Below, piece after piece: positions 33,004 through 41,995 of a DNA stretch of 64,000 bases. The translations under genes and the position numbers were made by a program. A model generated the notes under the pieces. That model was not told the origin of the DNA. It ran no database searches and saw only the letters and a program-made list of their open reading frames with translations. The number at the start of each line of letters is the position of its first letter. The first letter of the stretch is position 1. Origin of the DNA: Pseudomonas sp. MIACH. GTDB lineage: Bacteria; Pseudomonadota; Gammaproteobacteria; Pseudomonadales; Pseudomonadaceae. The stretch covers positions 62,001-126,000 of the forward strand of contig NZ_LHVO01000060.1 in assembly GCF_001269925.1 (NCBI RefSeq), given 5' to 3'.

Positions 33004-34251
33004 ATGTCAGATACAAAAAACAAGTGGCATGCCATCGCGCTCGTCGCAGGCATTCTGCTTATCGCCGTGAACCTGCGCGTTCCCTTTACCAGCATCGCGC
33101 CCGTTTTGCCGCTGATCCAGAATGATTTTGGCTTGAGCGCCTCAGCTCTAGGCCTGCTTACTTCACTGCCATTACTTGCCTTTGCAGCCTTCTCCCCGCT
33201 CAGCGCATCGGTCGCCCGCAGGTTCGGCATCGAGCGCACGCTTTTCGGTGCACTGTTGGTCATTTCAGCGGGCATCCTGCTCCGCTCCGCAGGCAGCGCA
33301 TGGGTGTTGTACGCCGGTACGATATTGATAGGCACTGGGATCGCCCTGGGCAACGTGCTGCTGCCCGGCCTGATCAAACGCGACTTCTCGACAAAAATGG
33401 CGTCCATGACCGGCGCTTATTCCATCACCATGGGTGCAGCGGGCGCTGTCGGTTCAGCCGTAATAGTTCCGCTGACCCAATCATGGGGATGGCCGATTGC
33501 CCTGAGTTTGTTGGTCGCAGCCCCGTTGTTGGCGCTGGTGGTGTGGCTGCCGCAGTTGAAAAAACACGAACACGTAAATCTGTCAGGTCCGAAACAAGCG
33601 CCAACCGTGGCCGTCTGGTGTTCGCCGCTGGCATGGCAGGTCACACTGTTCATGGGGCTGAACGCGATGCCTTTTTATGTCGCCGTCGGCTGGCTGCCGA
33701 CCATTCTGATGGACCATGGCATATCCCCGGAGCAAGCAGGCACGGTACACGGCACGCTTCAACTGACGACGGCCATTCCCGGCTTGATTCTGGCGGCCAC
33801 GCTTCGTCGTCTCAAAGACCAGAAACTGGCAGCCGCTACCGTCAGCCTGTTAATCGCCTCATCCCTGATCGGGCTCATTTACGCGCCAGACTACGCCATG
33901 TTGTGGGCCGCGGTCCTGGGCTTCGGCTCTGGTGCCAGCATGATGCTCGGCCTGACCTTCATCGGCTTGCGCACAAAAAATGCCGGTGACACGGCGGCAC
34001 TTTCAGGAATGGCGCAGTGCGTCGGCTACCTGATGGCAGCCGCAGGCCCCTTGCTGCTGGGCCAACTGCACGACTGGACCGGTGGCTGGACAGGACCGCT
34101 GCTGATCACAGCCGCAATCTCCGTAGCCGGAGCATTCACCGGCATGCTGGCCGGGCGCAACGTTCAACTTGAATCTGCTGAATCATCGTCGCGAACAAGC
34201 CCAGCAATCCAGTCAGCGAATGCGCTCACAGCTGGCGATAAAAAGCGCTGA
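33004..34251 (+). CDS. MFS transporter, CynX/NimT family
   Basis: A 415-residue 12-helix transporter. VNLRVPFTSIAPVLPLIQND near the N-terminus and the SASVARRFGIERTL loop identify the CynX/NimT (cyanate/nitroimidazole) group. Start 33004 has GAGGAC upstream; earlier ATGs fall in the operator region. Its last 88 bp overlap the end of the convergent LysR gene. Divergent AraC control is likely. Substrate unknown. Confidence 0.9.
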   Translation: MSDTKNKWHAIALVAGILLIAVNLRVPFTSIAPVLPLIQNDFGLSASALGLLTSLPLLAFAAFSPLSASVARRFGIERTLFGALLVISAGILLRSAGSAWVLYAGTILIGTGIALGNVLLPGLIKRDFSTKMASMTGAYSITMGAAGAVGSAVIVPLTQSWGWPIALSLLVAAPLLALVVWLPQLKKHEHVNLSGPKQAPTVAVWCSPLAWQVTLFMGLNAMPFYVAVGWLPTILMDHGISPEQAGTVHGTLQLTTAIPGLILAATLRRLKDQKLAAATVSLLIASSLIGLIYAPDYAMLWAAVLGFGSGASMMLGLTFIGLRTKNAGDTAALSGMAQCVGYLMAAAGPLLLGQLHDWTGGWTGPLLITAAISVAGAFTGMLAGRNVQLESAESSSRTSPAIQSANALTAGDKKR

Positions 34252-35075
34252 TGCGGGTATAGCAGGTGAACAGGAACCGATGCGGGCTGCCAGTCAGCAA
34301 GCACTTCGACCAGTCGCCCTTCTCGCAGATGCTCGCTGACCACGTTCTCAGCGAGCTGCACCAGCCCGAAGCCTTCAAGGCACATTTTGATGTAAAGCCC
34401 AGTCTCGTTGACGGCCGCTGTGCCGTTCACCGGGACTGAGATTTTTTCGGTACCACGGGCAAAGCGCATTTCACCTGCTTGCCTTGCGCGGCCCGAGAAG
34501 TAATGGATGGCCCGGTGGTGAGACAAATCTTGCGGATTTTGCGGAGTGCCGTTCTCTTCGAGATAGGCGGCAGACGCACAGGTTACCCAGCGAAACCGAC
34601 CGAGTGGGCGCGCAACGAGCGTTGAGTCATCGAGCTCGCCTGTACGAATAACGCAATCGACACCCTCTTGAACCAGATCAACCTGCCGATCGTTGACGCC
34701 TATCATCAGGTAGATATCCGGGTAGCGCCTGTAGAAGTCTTGCAGGTTTGGCATGACGATGAAGTGTGCAATGCCACCCGGCATATCGACACGCAAACGC
34801 CCCTGTGGCCGTTTTACGGAATCCGTCAGGCTGGTCTCTGTGTGTTCGATCAGCTCCAATATTTCCCGGCATTGCGCCAGATATTGTGCGCCCTCAGAGG
34901 TCAGGCTGACCCGACGCGTTGTTCTGTTCAGCAGGCGTACCTGCAAGTACTTCTCAAGATTTTTAACGCTGCTGGTAACTGTGGAGGCCGGCAGAGAGAG
35001 CGTCTGCGCCGCCTGGATAAAGCTTCCTGCTTCAGCCACACGTACGAAAACCTGCATCGCTTGAATACGGTCCAT
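34164..35075 (-). CDS. LysR-family regulator
   Basis: A 303-residue LysR regulator starting MDRIQAMQVFVRVAEAGSF, which is the usual opening. The helix-turn-helix is at about 20-40 and the effector domain at about 90-295 (VDCVIRTGELDDSTLVARPL is typical). The start at 35075 is preferred over 35093 because the family sequence begins there. Its 3' end runs 88 bp into the convergent transporter gene. It is divergent from the amidohydrolase gene, which it may control. Confidence 0.92.
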   Translation of the reverse strand: MDRIQAMQVFVRVAEAGSFIQAAQTLSLPASTVTSSVKNLEKYLQVRLLNRTTRRVSLTSEGAQYLAQCREILELIEHTETSLTDSVKRPQGRLRVDMPGGIAHFIVMPNLQDFYRRYPDIYLMIGVNDRQVDLVQEGVDCVIRTGELDDSTLVARPLGRFRWVTCASAAYLEENGTPQNPQDLSHHRAIHYFSGRARQAGEMRFARGTEKISVPVNGTAAVNETGLYIKMCLEGFGLVQLAENVVSEHLREGRLVEVLADWQPASVPVHLLYPHQRFLSPAVSAFADWIAGLVRDDDSADSS

Positions 35076-35220
35076 GACTGTTAGCAGCCTCAAAGCAGTG
35101 ATCGGGTAAAGTCGTTATTATTCGTAGATATTGAATAATAAAAACAGTTTAACCATCTTTTTCCCGCAGTATCGCATTGCGTACATTGCTTCCAACGAAA
35201 TTTGAAGAGGTGTACAGAAA

Positions 35221-36618
35221 ATGGCTGAATATAACCGCAGCATTGTGCAGGCCCCGACCGCTCAGGCCGCCCGCACCCTTATCCGCGGCGCCACTGTGCT
35301 GAGCATGGACGGTGATATCGGCAATCTGGCGCGCGGCGATATCCTTATCGAAGGCAGCACCATCACGGCCATAGGTGAAAACATCGAGGCCGGCGACGCT
35401 ATGGTTATCGAGGCATCCGGCATGATTGCCATGCCCGGCATGGTCGATACGCATCGTCACTCCTGGGAGGGCCAACTGCGTCGAATCAATCCGAATGCCG
35501 AAACCCTGGAAGACTACTGCAACGCAACGCACTTCTCGTTCGCCAAATACTATCGCCCGGCTGACATGTATATTGGCAATCTACTGACTGCATTGGGGTG
35601 CATCGATGCGGGCATCACGACCGTGGTCGATAACTCGCACAACAGCCGCACCGGCGCGCACTCCGACGCCGCGGTCGAGGCGCTGCTCGATGCTGGTATC
35701 CGGTCTGTACACGCCTCCGGTGCGCCAGTTTCTGGTGAGTGGGACAAAGCCCACTGGCCCGGCAACCTGGAGCGTCTCCAGGGGAAATACGTCAAGAACG
35801 GTGACAACCCGCTGCTCTCGCTGGCGGTAATGGCGCAGCTGGAGCCTGAGCTATGGGCTGAGGCCCGGCGCTTGGGGCTGCCTATCATTACCGAATTCTT
35901 CGGCGGGGACATGGCAGCTGAGTTGGAGGGTTTGCATCGCGAGGGTCTGCTGCGCCCCGATAACATCTTCAACCACTGCACAGCGCTGCCGGACGCCGGC
36001 TGGAAAATCATTCGCGAGGCTGGCGTGCGGGTCAACGTATGCCCGCGTTCAGATGCCCACTACGGCATTGAAGATGGAATGTTCGCCATGCAGTCGGCCC
36101 AGCGTCACGGCATCAGCCCGGGGCTGAGTGTCGATAACGAAACCTCCTATAGCGGTGACATGTTCATGGAGATGCGGGTGGCGTTCTACCTGCAACGCGT
36201 CATGGGCATGCACCAGCAGCGCTGCTGCGGCGCAGAGCATCATCCGGTGACCCTGCCGGCTCATGGCCTGCTCAAAGCTGCCACTCTTGACGGCGCCACC
36301 TGTGCAGGATTGCAGGACAAAGTCGGCACCCTGACCCCCGGCAAACAGGCCGACCTGATCCTTATCAATGCGCAGGACATCAACCTTTACCCGTCGGGTA
36401 ACGCATTCGGCACCGTGGTACACGCGGCCGAACGCAGCAATGTCGACACGGTCATGATTGGCGGGCGCATCGTCAAGCGCGGCGGCAAGGTGCTGGGCGT
36501 GGACAGCGAAAGGCTGCGTGCAGCAATCGACGAATCCCGTGAGCATCTGTTTGCTGCCGCAGGCTACCAGCCGGATATTTTTGCCGAGACATTCATGCCG
36601 CTTGAGTCAGCCAAGTAA
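35221..36618 (+). CDS. Amidohydrolase-superfamily deaminase-like protein
   Basis: A 465-residue protein of the chlorohydrolase/deaminase branch (AtzA, TrzN, guanine/8-oxoguanine deaminase type). Residues 75-81 are DTHRHSW with the HxH metal pair, NHCTALPD has the later histidine, and SVDNETSYSGDM has the metal aspartate. The position where relatives usually have HxxE or HTH reads LPIITEFFGG, so one usual metal or catalytic histidine seems to be absent. The first gene of a set with the YdcZ-type transporter (11 bp later) and the SMP-30 gene. Confidence 0.85.
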   Translation: MAEYNRSIVQAPTAQAARTLIRGATVLSMDGDIGNLARGDILIEGSTITAIGENIEAGDAMVIEASGMIAMPGMVDTHRHSWEGQLRRINPNAETLEDYCNATHFSFAKYYRPADMYIGNLLTALGCIDAGITTVVDNSHNSRTGAHSDAAVEALLDAGIRSVHASGAPVSGEWDKAHWPGNLERLQGKYVKNGDNPLLSLAVMAQLEPELWAEARRLGLPIITEFFGGDMAAELEGLHREGLLRPDNIFNHCTALPDAGWKIIREAGVRVNVCPRSDAHYGIEDGMFAMQSAQRHGISPGLSVDNETSYSGDMFMEMRVAFYLQRVMGMHQQRCCGAEHHPVTLPAHGLLKAATLDGATCAGLQDKVGTLTPGKQADLILINAQDINLYPSGNAFGTVVHAAERSNVDTVMIGGRIVKRGGKVLGVDSERLRAAIDESREHLFAAAGYQPDIFAETFMPLESAK

Positions 36619-36629
36619 GGAGGCGCGAA

Positions 36630-37103
36630 ATGAACGCAGCTTACTACCTGCTGGCCATCGCCGCGGGGCTTGGCATTACCCTGCAGACCACGCTGAATGG
36701 TCAACTCGCTAAAGGTGTGGGTGGAGATTCCGTAGCGGCGGCGCTGTTCTCATTTACTGCCGGAGCGGTGTGCCTGGGCGTCTTTTCATTGATGCGTGGC
36801 GGGATAGTGGCCTCACTGGCGGCTATACCTGCCCAGCCCTGGTGGAGCCTGCTGGGCGGTCTGCTGGGTGCCGGTGCCTTGCTTAGTTATGTGGTGCTTG
36901 CGCCAAAAATCGGCCTGTCAGCCCTGCTGGGCCTCGCTATCGCAGGTCAGATTATCTCCTCACTGGTTATCGATCATTTCGGATTGATGGGGGCATCGGA
37001 AAGGCCGGTGTCTCTCATCAAGTTGGCCGGGTCGATGGTGATGCTCGCAGGACTGGCCATCGCCCTGTTCGGTGACAGGTGGTCAGCGCTTTTCTCCAAC
37101 TGA
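36630..37103 (+). CDS. DMT-family transporter, YdcZ (DUF606) type
   Basis: A 157-residue membrane protein with five hydrophobic segments: QTTLNGQLAKGVGGDSVAAA after helix 1 is the hallmark. Such half-size proteins probably pair to form a 10-helix transporter. It is placed 11 bp after the amidohydrolase with GGAGG before the start, so it is probably cotranscribed and may move the amidohydrolase substrate or product. Confidence 0.85.
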   Translation: MNAAYYLLAIAAGLGITLQTTLNGQLAKGVGGDSVAAALFSFTAGAVCLGVFSLMRGGIVASLAAIPAQPWWSLLGGLLGAGALLSYVVLAPKIGLSALLGLAIAGQIISSLVIDHFGLMGASERPVSLIKLAGSMVMLAGLAIALFGDRWSALFSN

Positions 37104-37142
37104 CTGCCTTGTTTGCCCCATCCTGTTTCGTAGGACGCAACC

Positions 37143-38003
37143 ATGTTTAAAACCCTAAGCGGCACCACCAGTCTTCTTGGCGAGTGCCCTGTCTGGTGTG
37201 AAAGAACGGAACGCCTGTTCTGGACCGATATCCCTGGTTGCGAACTGCTTGCTCTGGACCCCGTGAGCGGTGAAGTACAGCACTGGCGAGTGCCCGAGCC
37301 GCTGGGGTCGTTCGCCCTTACGACCAATACAGACGTATTGCTAATGGGATTGGCCTCCTGCCTAGGTCATTACAACCTGAGTACTCTTCGCTTCACCAAA
37401 ATTACCATCACGCCTGGAGTACCCGGAACCCGGGTCAATGATGGCCGCTGCGACCGTATGGGCAACTTTGTGTTTAGCACTATGGATGCCGGTGAGGCGG
37501 TGCAAACTATAGGGCGATTTCACCGGTTCAATGCCGCGACGCTCAAGACTGAAACGCTGGACCTTCCCGAAGTGGCGATCCCGAACAGCATCTGTTTTAG
37601 CCCGGACGGTTCCACCATGTATTACGCGGACTCCCTGCAAGGATGCATTTTCTGCTGCGATTACCCGTCGCTAGAAAACCAGCGGGTATTCACTACAGTC
37701 AACGGTCAGGGTGCTCCAGACGGTTCTTGTATTGATGCGCAGGGCTTTCTCTGGAATGCGGAATGGGGCGGTAGCAGAGTCGTGCGTTACGCGACTGACG
37801 GCAAAGTTGACAGCGTGATCGACTCCCCGTGTATTCAGACCACTTGTCCGGTGTTAGCGGGACTTGGTTATGAAACGCTTTACTGCACCAGCGCACGGAT
37901 AGGGCTGGATAAGCCGGCAGATTTCGATGGCACGCTGATAAAAGCCGAAGCCGTTTTAGCTGCCGGATCCCCTGAAGAGCGATTTACAGGACGACTGCAC
38001 TGA
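37143..38003 (+). CDS. SMP-30/gluconolactonase family protein
   Basis: A 286-residue six-bladed beta-propeller lactonase. The metal and catalytic marks are LGECPVW (about 13-19, metal glutamate), VNDGRCDRMGNF (about 98), NSICFSPDG (about 148) and APDGSCIDAQGFLWNAEWGG (about 190-209, catalytic aspartate region). It hydrolyses sugar lactones or similar esters. It is third in the amidohydrolase set with a 39-bp gap, so the three may act on one ring-containing compound. Confidence 0.9.
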   Translation: MFKTLSGTTSLLGECPVWCERTERLFWTDIPGCELLALDPVSGEVQHWRVPEPLGSFALTTNTDVLLMGLASCLGHYNLSTLRFTKITITPGVPGTRVNDGRCDRMGNFVFSTMDAGEAVQTIGRFHRFNAATLKTETLDLPEVAIPNSICFSPDGSTMYYADSLQGCIFCCDYPSLENQRVFTTVNGQGAPDGSCIDAQGFLWNAEWGGSRVVRYATDGKVDSVIDSPCIQTTCPVLAGLGYETLYCTSARIGLDKPADFDGTLIKAEAVLAAGSPEERFTGRLH

Positions 38004-38103
38004 ATAGTAGGTTCTAGCCTGTCGCGCCGTTCTGAATGCCAACTTGGTAGACGCGTATGAATGACCGCTTCTGGCCGATTTATGCCTGTTGCGAAGGGCC
38101 GCT
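38004..38103. other. Left flank of the insertion sequence
   Basis: Contains the phrase ACCGCTTCTGGCCGA at 38064-38078, which recurs as a direct repeat at 42073-42087. A longer frame from 38057 here is not a gene; it crosses the inverted repeat of the element. Confidence 0.4.
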
Positions 38104-39726
38104 TTTGGCCGATTCTGTTGAAAAAGTCGGATTTTCAGATCGCTTGAACTCAGGCACGACCACCACTGGAGAATCTACTCACCACATTGAGTGGTTTCTC
38201 GGCTCTTCGTTGAGCTTTGCAGCTCGGTTATTGGGTTGGTTTGAGGGTTTTTGCTTTGTGCAGACGCACCTATCCCGTAACCGGTGGCCCTTGAGAAGTA
38301 AATTTGGCCAACCGACGCAGGTTCTGCACGGCAGCGGCCAGCGTGAATTCATCGGTTGCGCCGCTCATGCCGCGTAGTCGCAAGCGATCCAGTTTCAGGA
38401 TGCGCTTGAGGTGGGCAAACAACATTTCGACCTTCTTGCGTTCGTGGCGAGAGCGAATGTACGCAGGTGTCGCTGCGATTCGCCGAGCCACATCACGAGC
38501 GGCTTCATGGACGCTGCGGACGATCTTGCGAATCGAAGTGTTCGGGCAGCACTTGGCTTTCAGCGGACAGGCTACGCAGTCGGTCTGCCGGGATCGGAAG
38601 ATGATGGTGTTGGCTTTGGTGACGTGCGAACGCTCGTTTTTGAAGGCTCGCCATTCGCTACGTAATGCATTGCCGGCCGGACAGCGGTATTCCTCAGCCT
38701 CTTCATTCCAGTGGAAATCGTTGCTCGAAAAACTGTCGTTCTTGCGCTCGGTTTTGTCCCACACCGGCACATGCGGCTCGATGTCCTTTTCCTCTACCAT
38801 CCAGGCCAGCATCGACGCGGTACCGTAAGCGGTGTCGCCAATGAGGCGTTCCGGCTTGATGTCGAACTGCGCTTCGACCCGGTCGATCATGATCTTGGTG
38901 CTCTCGACTTCGGCCGTGCGATGAGCGGGTGTGGGTTCCACATCCATGATGACACCGTGCTCGGTATCGATCAGATAATTCGTGGAGTAAGCGTAGAACG
39001 CTGGGCCACCTGGAGCTGCGGTCCAGCGGGCTTGAGGATCAGTCAGCGATAGGCGCTTCGGTAGCGTTTCGGCCAGAGCCTCTTCATCGAGTGCCTCAAG
39101 ATACTCACGCACGGCGCGGGTGCTCAGGGCCGGATCGCTCCAGTTGACCTGTTCATCACCCGGTACACCGCGCTGCCGGCTGGCATCCGCTTTGATGATG
39201 CTGGCGTCCACGGCAAAGCCTTCACCTTTGACCAAGCCTGCGTCCATGCAACGACGCAGCACTTCATTGAACAGCCAGCGAAAGAGCTCGCTGTCCCGAA
39301 AACGGCCGTGTCTATTTTTGGAAAAGGTCGAGTGATTGGGGACTTCATCTTCAAGGCTTAACCGGCAGAACCAGCGATACGCCAGGTTCAAATGGGTCTC
39401 TTCGCACAGCCGCCGCTCGGAGCGAATACCGTAGCAATAGCCCACGATCAGCATGCGGATCATCAACTCTGGGTCAATCGAAGGACGCCCAATTGGGCTG
39501 TAAAAATCGGCGAGGTGATGGCGCAGGTCGCTCAGATCGAGACACTGATCAATGCTGCGCAGAAGGTGATTGGAGGGGATGTGATCTTCAAGGTTGAACG
39601 AGTAAAACAGCCGCTCCTGCCCACTCGATAACTGTCCCATCATGCTGCGTGCTTCCCTGCTGGCCGATGCGGAGATTTTGCCGCAGGCCAGACAGGGGAG
39701 CTACTTTTTCAACAGAATCGGCCAAA
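38104..39726 (-). mobile_element. IS1182-family insertion sequence
   Basis: About 1.62 kb. The terminal inverted repeats are 24 bp and perfect (38104-38127 and 39703-39726, core GGCCGATTCTGTTGAAAAAG). They bracket a single intact transposase gene on the minus strand. I could not fix a target duplication by eye. It sits between the SMP-30 gene and the chemoreceptor gene and does not break either. Confidence 0.85.
38270..39643 (-). CDS. IS1182-family transposase
   Basis: A 457-residue DDE transposase, full length. The N-terminal DUF772-like helical domain is seen as SIDPELMIRMLIVGYCYGIR and RWFCRLSLEDEVPNHSTF. The catalytic acids are probably the D in FAVDASIIKADASR, the D in LIGDTAYG and the E in ERKKVEMLFAHLKR. 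Cysteines CVACPLKAKC are also typical. The frame is intact, so the element could be active. Confidence 0.93.
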   Translation of the reverse strand: MMGQLSSGQERLFYSFNLEDHIPSNHLLRSIDQCLDLSDLRHHLADFYSPIGRPSIDPELMIRMLIVGYCYGIRSERRLCEETHLNLAYRWFCRLSLEDEVPNHSTFSKNRHGRFRDSELFRWLFNEVLRRCMDAGLVKGEGFAVDASIIKADASRQRGVPGDEQVNWSDPALSTRAVREYLEALDEEALAETLPKRLSLTDPQARWTAAPGGPAFYAYSTNYLIDTEHGVIMDVEPTPAHRTAEVESTKIMIDRVEAQFDIKPERLIGDTAYGTASMLAWMVEEKDIEPHVPVWDKTERKNDSFSSNDFHWNEEAEEYRCPAGNALRSEWRAFKNERSHVTKANTIIFRSRQTDCVACPLKAKCCPNTSIRKIVRSVHEAARDVARRIAATPAYIRSRHERKKVEMLFAHLKRILKLDRLRLRGMSGATDEFTLAAAVQNLRRLAKFTSQGPPVTG

Positions 39727-39875
39727 TGCAGACGCTCAAAAATGGCAGGTATTGCAAAACTGTGGTCAGACCATAGAGTTACTAGGGAAATAGCCCCGCT
39801 GTTTTTGCAGGACTCGGACCATTACCTGCGTACTGCGGCTAAACGGGGGACATTTCTCGCAGCAACGCGGCTCGC

Positions 39876-39898
39876 GATGAAACGGCAACAGACCCTAG
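39876..39898. repeat. Left copy of an inverted repeat flanking the chemoreceptor
   Basis: Pairs with 41973-41995 as its reverse complement at 22 of 23 positions (shared core GATGAAACGGCAACAG, and CCCTAG at the inner end). It overlaps the stop codon of the chemoreceptor gene. Confidence 0.7.
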
Positions 39899-41550
39899 AG
39901 CTGAAAGCGCGAGATGTTCTCTCGCAATGTCACGCTGGTGCGTGCTAGTCCTTCGCTTTCCTGCTGAGCGCTGCGGAAGGCTGCAGCGGATTGCTCGGCG
40001 CTTTCGCTGACGGTCACGATGCCCCGGCTGATCTGCTCGGCAACAGTACTCTGCTGCTCGGCGGCAGCGGCGATTTGGTGGTTCATGCCGTTGATCCGCT
40101 CGATCATGGTTACGATCGTGCTTACCGCGTCACCGGCCTCGGAAACGCCGGACACCGACTGCGCACTGGAGCTCTTGCAGCGTTGCATATGCTGCGAGGT
40201 CTCGTCGGCAATTTTCTGCAGACTGGCGATCAGCCCCTCAATCTCTGAGGTGGCCTTCTGGGTACGCTGTGCCAGGCTGCGGACCTCATCGGCTACCACC
40301 GCGAAGCCGCGTCCAGCCTCGCCAGCACGTGCAGCTTCGATGGCTGCGTTGAGGGCCAGCAGGTTGGTCTGGTCGGCCACCGACTTGATCACCTCAAGCA
40401 CGCCGCCGATATTGCCGGTTTCATTCTTCAGCCGGCCCATGGCCATGTTGGACTGTTCGATTGTCTCGGCCAGCTCGCCGATCATTTTGACGGCATCTTT
40501 GGCCTTCTGCTGGCTGTACAGGGCCGCGCTATCGGCATCGCTGGCCGCACTGGCGGCGGATTCGGCATTGCGCGCGACATCCTGCACGGTGGCGGCCATT
40601 TGGTGAACGGCGGTGACGATCTGCTCGACCTCGCACTGTGCCATGGCCACGCTTTCGGCGTTTCTCAGGCTCGATTGGCTAAGCTCCTGGCTGGAATCGG
40701 CCACGCTCTGTGAGGACAGGTTTATGCCCTTGGTCATGTCCCGCAGGTTCTCCTGCATGCTCAGCAGAGCGGCCATTATGCTGGCCTGTGGTGGTTCAAT
40801 CGTACGCTCGCTAGCGCGCAAATCGCCCTGGGCAACCCGTTGGGCGAGCTGGTTGAGTTCACTCGGTTCGGCACCCAGCGCGCGCAGCAGGTTGCGGCTG
40901 ATGACGTAGCCCAGTACCGCTGCCAGTAAGACGGCCAGCGCAGTAATGGCGAGCAGCAGGTTGCGTTGTGACAGATAGTTTGCGTCATTTTCGCTGACCT
41001 GCAGGTCTGCCTTCTGATTGGTGTAGCGCAGGAATTCGCCAATTGCCTGAGTCAACTCGGCCAGTAAGGGTGTGCACTGCTCGCTGACCATGCGCAGGGC
41101 CTCGTCGTTTTCACCCTTGAACAGGTGTTCGGCAATGGTGTGTGCTACCGGTTTGTAGCGGCTCTCGACCTGCTCGATGGTTGAGAACAGTTCACGTGCC
41201 TTGGGCGACACATCATCATGGTTATCAATTGCCTGGCGTAGCGCGGCGAGGCTGCCGGCCACCATTTGTTCGTTGACGGCAATTGCGCCTCGCTGCTGTC
41301 CTCTCGCGTTGACATTGCTGTTCAAGGCGATGTTACGCAGGGCAATCGCGCGCTGGGCGGCCGCGTCGTTCAGTGTGTTGGCGAGCCGGGCGCGCGCATC
41401 AATGCCATTAACGTAGAGAAAAAAGTCCTTATTGCTGTTAGCCAGGGCGTACAGCGAGATAGCGGCGATTAGCAGCATAAACGCGAGCAGGCTGGCATAG
41501 CCGGCATAGAGACTGGTCCGTGTAGAGAGCCGGGGAGTGTGCGATGGCAT
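39895..41550 (-). CDS. Methyl-accepting chemotaxis protein with 4HB-type sensor
   Basis: A 551-residue chemoreceptor. Transmembrane helix about 14-36, a four-helix-bundle periplasmic domain about 37-190, second helix about 193-213 (LLLAITALAVLLAAVLGYVI), HAMP about 215-270, then the cytoplasmic signalling domain with the hairpin tip around SVADQTNLLALNAAIEAARA. It ends at RENISRFQL without a CheR-binding pentapeptide. The start at 41550 is chosen as it begins the first helix region; the longer frame (41652) enters the promoter. Upstream lie three TTGTACA-type repeats. It is flanked by inverted repeats, so it may have moved as a cassette. Confidence 0.9.
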   Translation of the reverse strand: MPSHTPRLSTRTSLYAGYASLLAFMLLIAAISLYALANSNKDFFLYVNGIDARARLANTLNDAAAQRAIALRNIALNSNVNARGQQRGAIAVNEQMVAGSLAALRQAIDNHDDVSPKARELFSTIEQVESRYKPVAHTIAEHLFKGENDEALRMVSEQCTPLLAELTQAIGEFLRYTNQKADLQVSENDANYLSQRNLLLAITALAVLLAAVLGYVISRNLLRALGAEPSELNQLAQRVAQGDLRASERTIEPPQASIMAALLSMQENLRDMTKGINLSSQSVADSSQELSQSSLRNAESVAMAQCEVEQIVTAVHQMAATVQDVARNAESAASAASDADSAALYSQQKAKDAVKMIGELAETIEQSNMAMGRLKNETGNIGGVLEVIKSVADQTNLLALNAAIEAARAGEAGRGFAVVADEVRSLAQRTQKATSEIEGLIASLQKIADETSQHMQRCKSSSAQSVSGVSEAGDAVSTIVTMIERINGMNHQIAAAAEQQSTVAEQISRGIVTVSESAEQSAAAFRSAQQESEGLARTSVTLRENISRFQL

Positions 41551-41682
41551 GATGTACCTACGTAATGAGAGGAGCAATTTAGGGACACCTGCAAGCGTAT
41601 GTATTCGCCCTTGGTCCGCATCCTGCGCAGGTATTCTTTTGTTCGACGGCAACGAGTAGCGGCGTTATTTCCTGGCCAACTG

Positions 41683-41722
41683 AAACTTGTACAAGTTTTT
41701 AATCTTGTACAAGTCTTGTACA
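41683..41722. promoter_or_regulatory. Three TTGTACA-type operator repeats
   Basis: AAACTTGTACAAGTTT (41683-41698) is a perfect 16-bp palindrome. CTTGTACAAG (41704-41713) and CTTGTACA (41715-41722) follow. The three copies sit 133-172 bp upstream of the chemoreceptor start on the minus strand. They look like a tandem binding site for a dimeric repressor. Confidence 0.6.
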
Positions 41723-41972
41723 TCTATATTGGTGTGATGTCGTCATGACATCATTCAATCCAGATGAACGGTCAGTAACCTCCGGTTTCTGCCAAGCGCG
41801 AGAAATAGAGGTCTGGCTATCGGGCTGACTACCGTTTGGCGGCGATACGGCCCAAGGCCATCTTTGGGCAGATAGAGTCCTGACAGCGCTGTAAAAATGC
41901 GTAGCGCTATTCCTGTACAGGTATTTTGTATGGGGGTGAGCTAGGGCGCGCTAATTGTGAGCATGCGCTGCG

Positions 41973-41995
41973 CTAGGGGCTGTTGCCGTTTCATC
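41973..41995. repeat. Right copy of the inverted repeat flanking the chemoreceptor
   Basis: Reverse complement of 39876-39898 with one mismatch. Similarity seems to go on past the outer edge (GGCTC in both flanks), so the full repeat may be over 30 bp. Compatible with the ends of a mobile cassette or of two element remnants. Confidence 0.65.

Noticed and set aside
38057..38377. 106-codon frame across the left IS end
   Set aside because: It crosses the inverted repeat and has no coding features.
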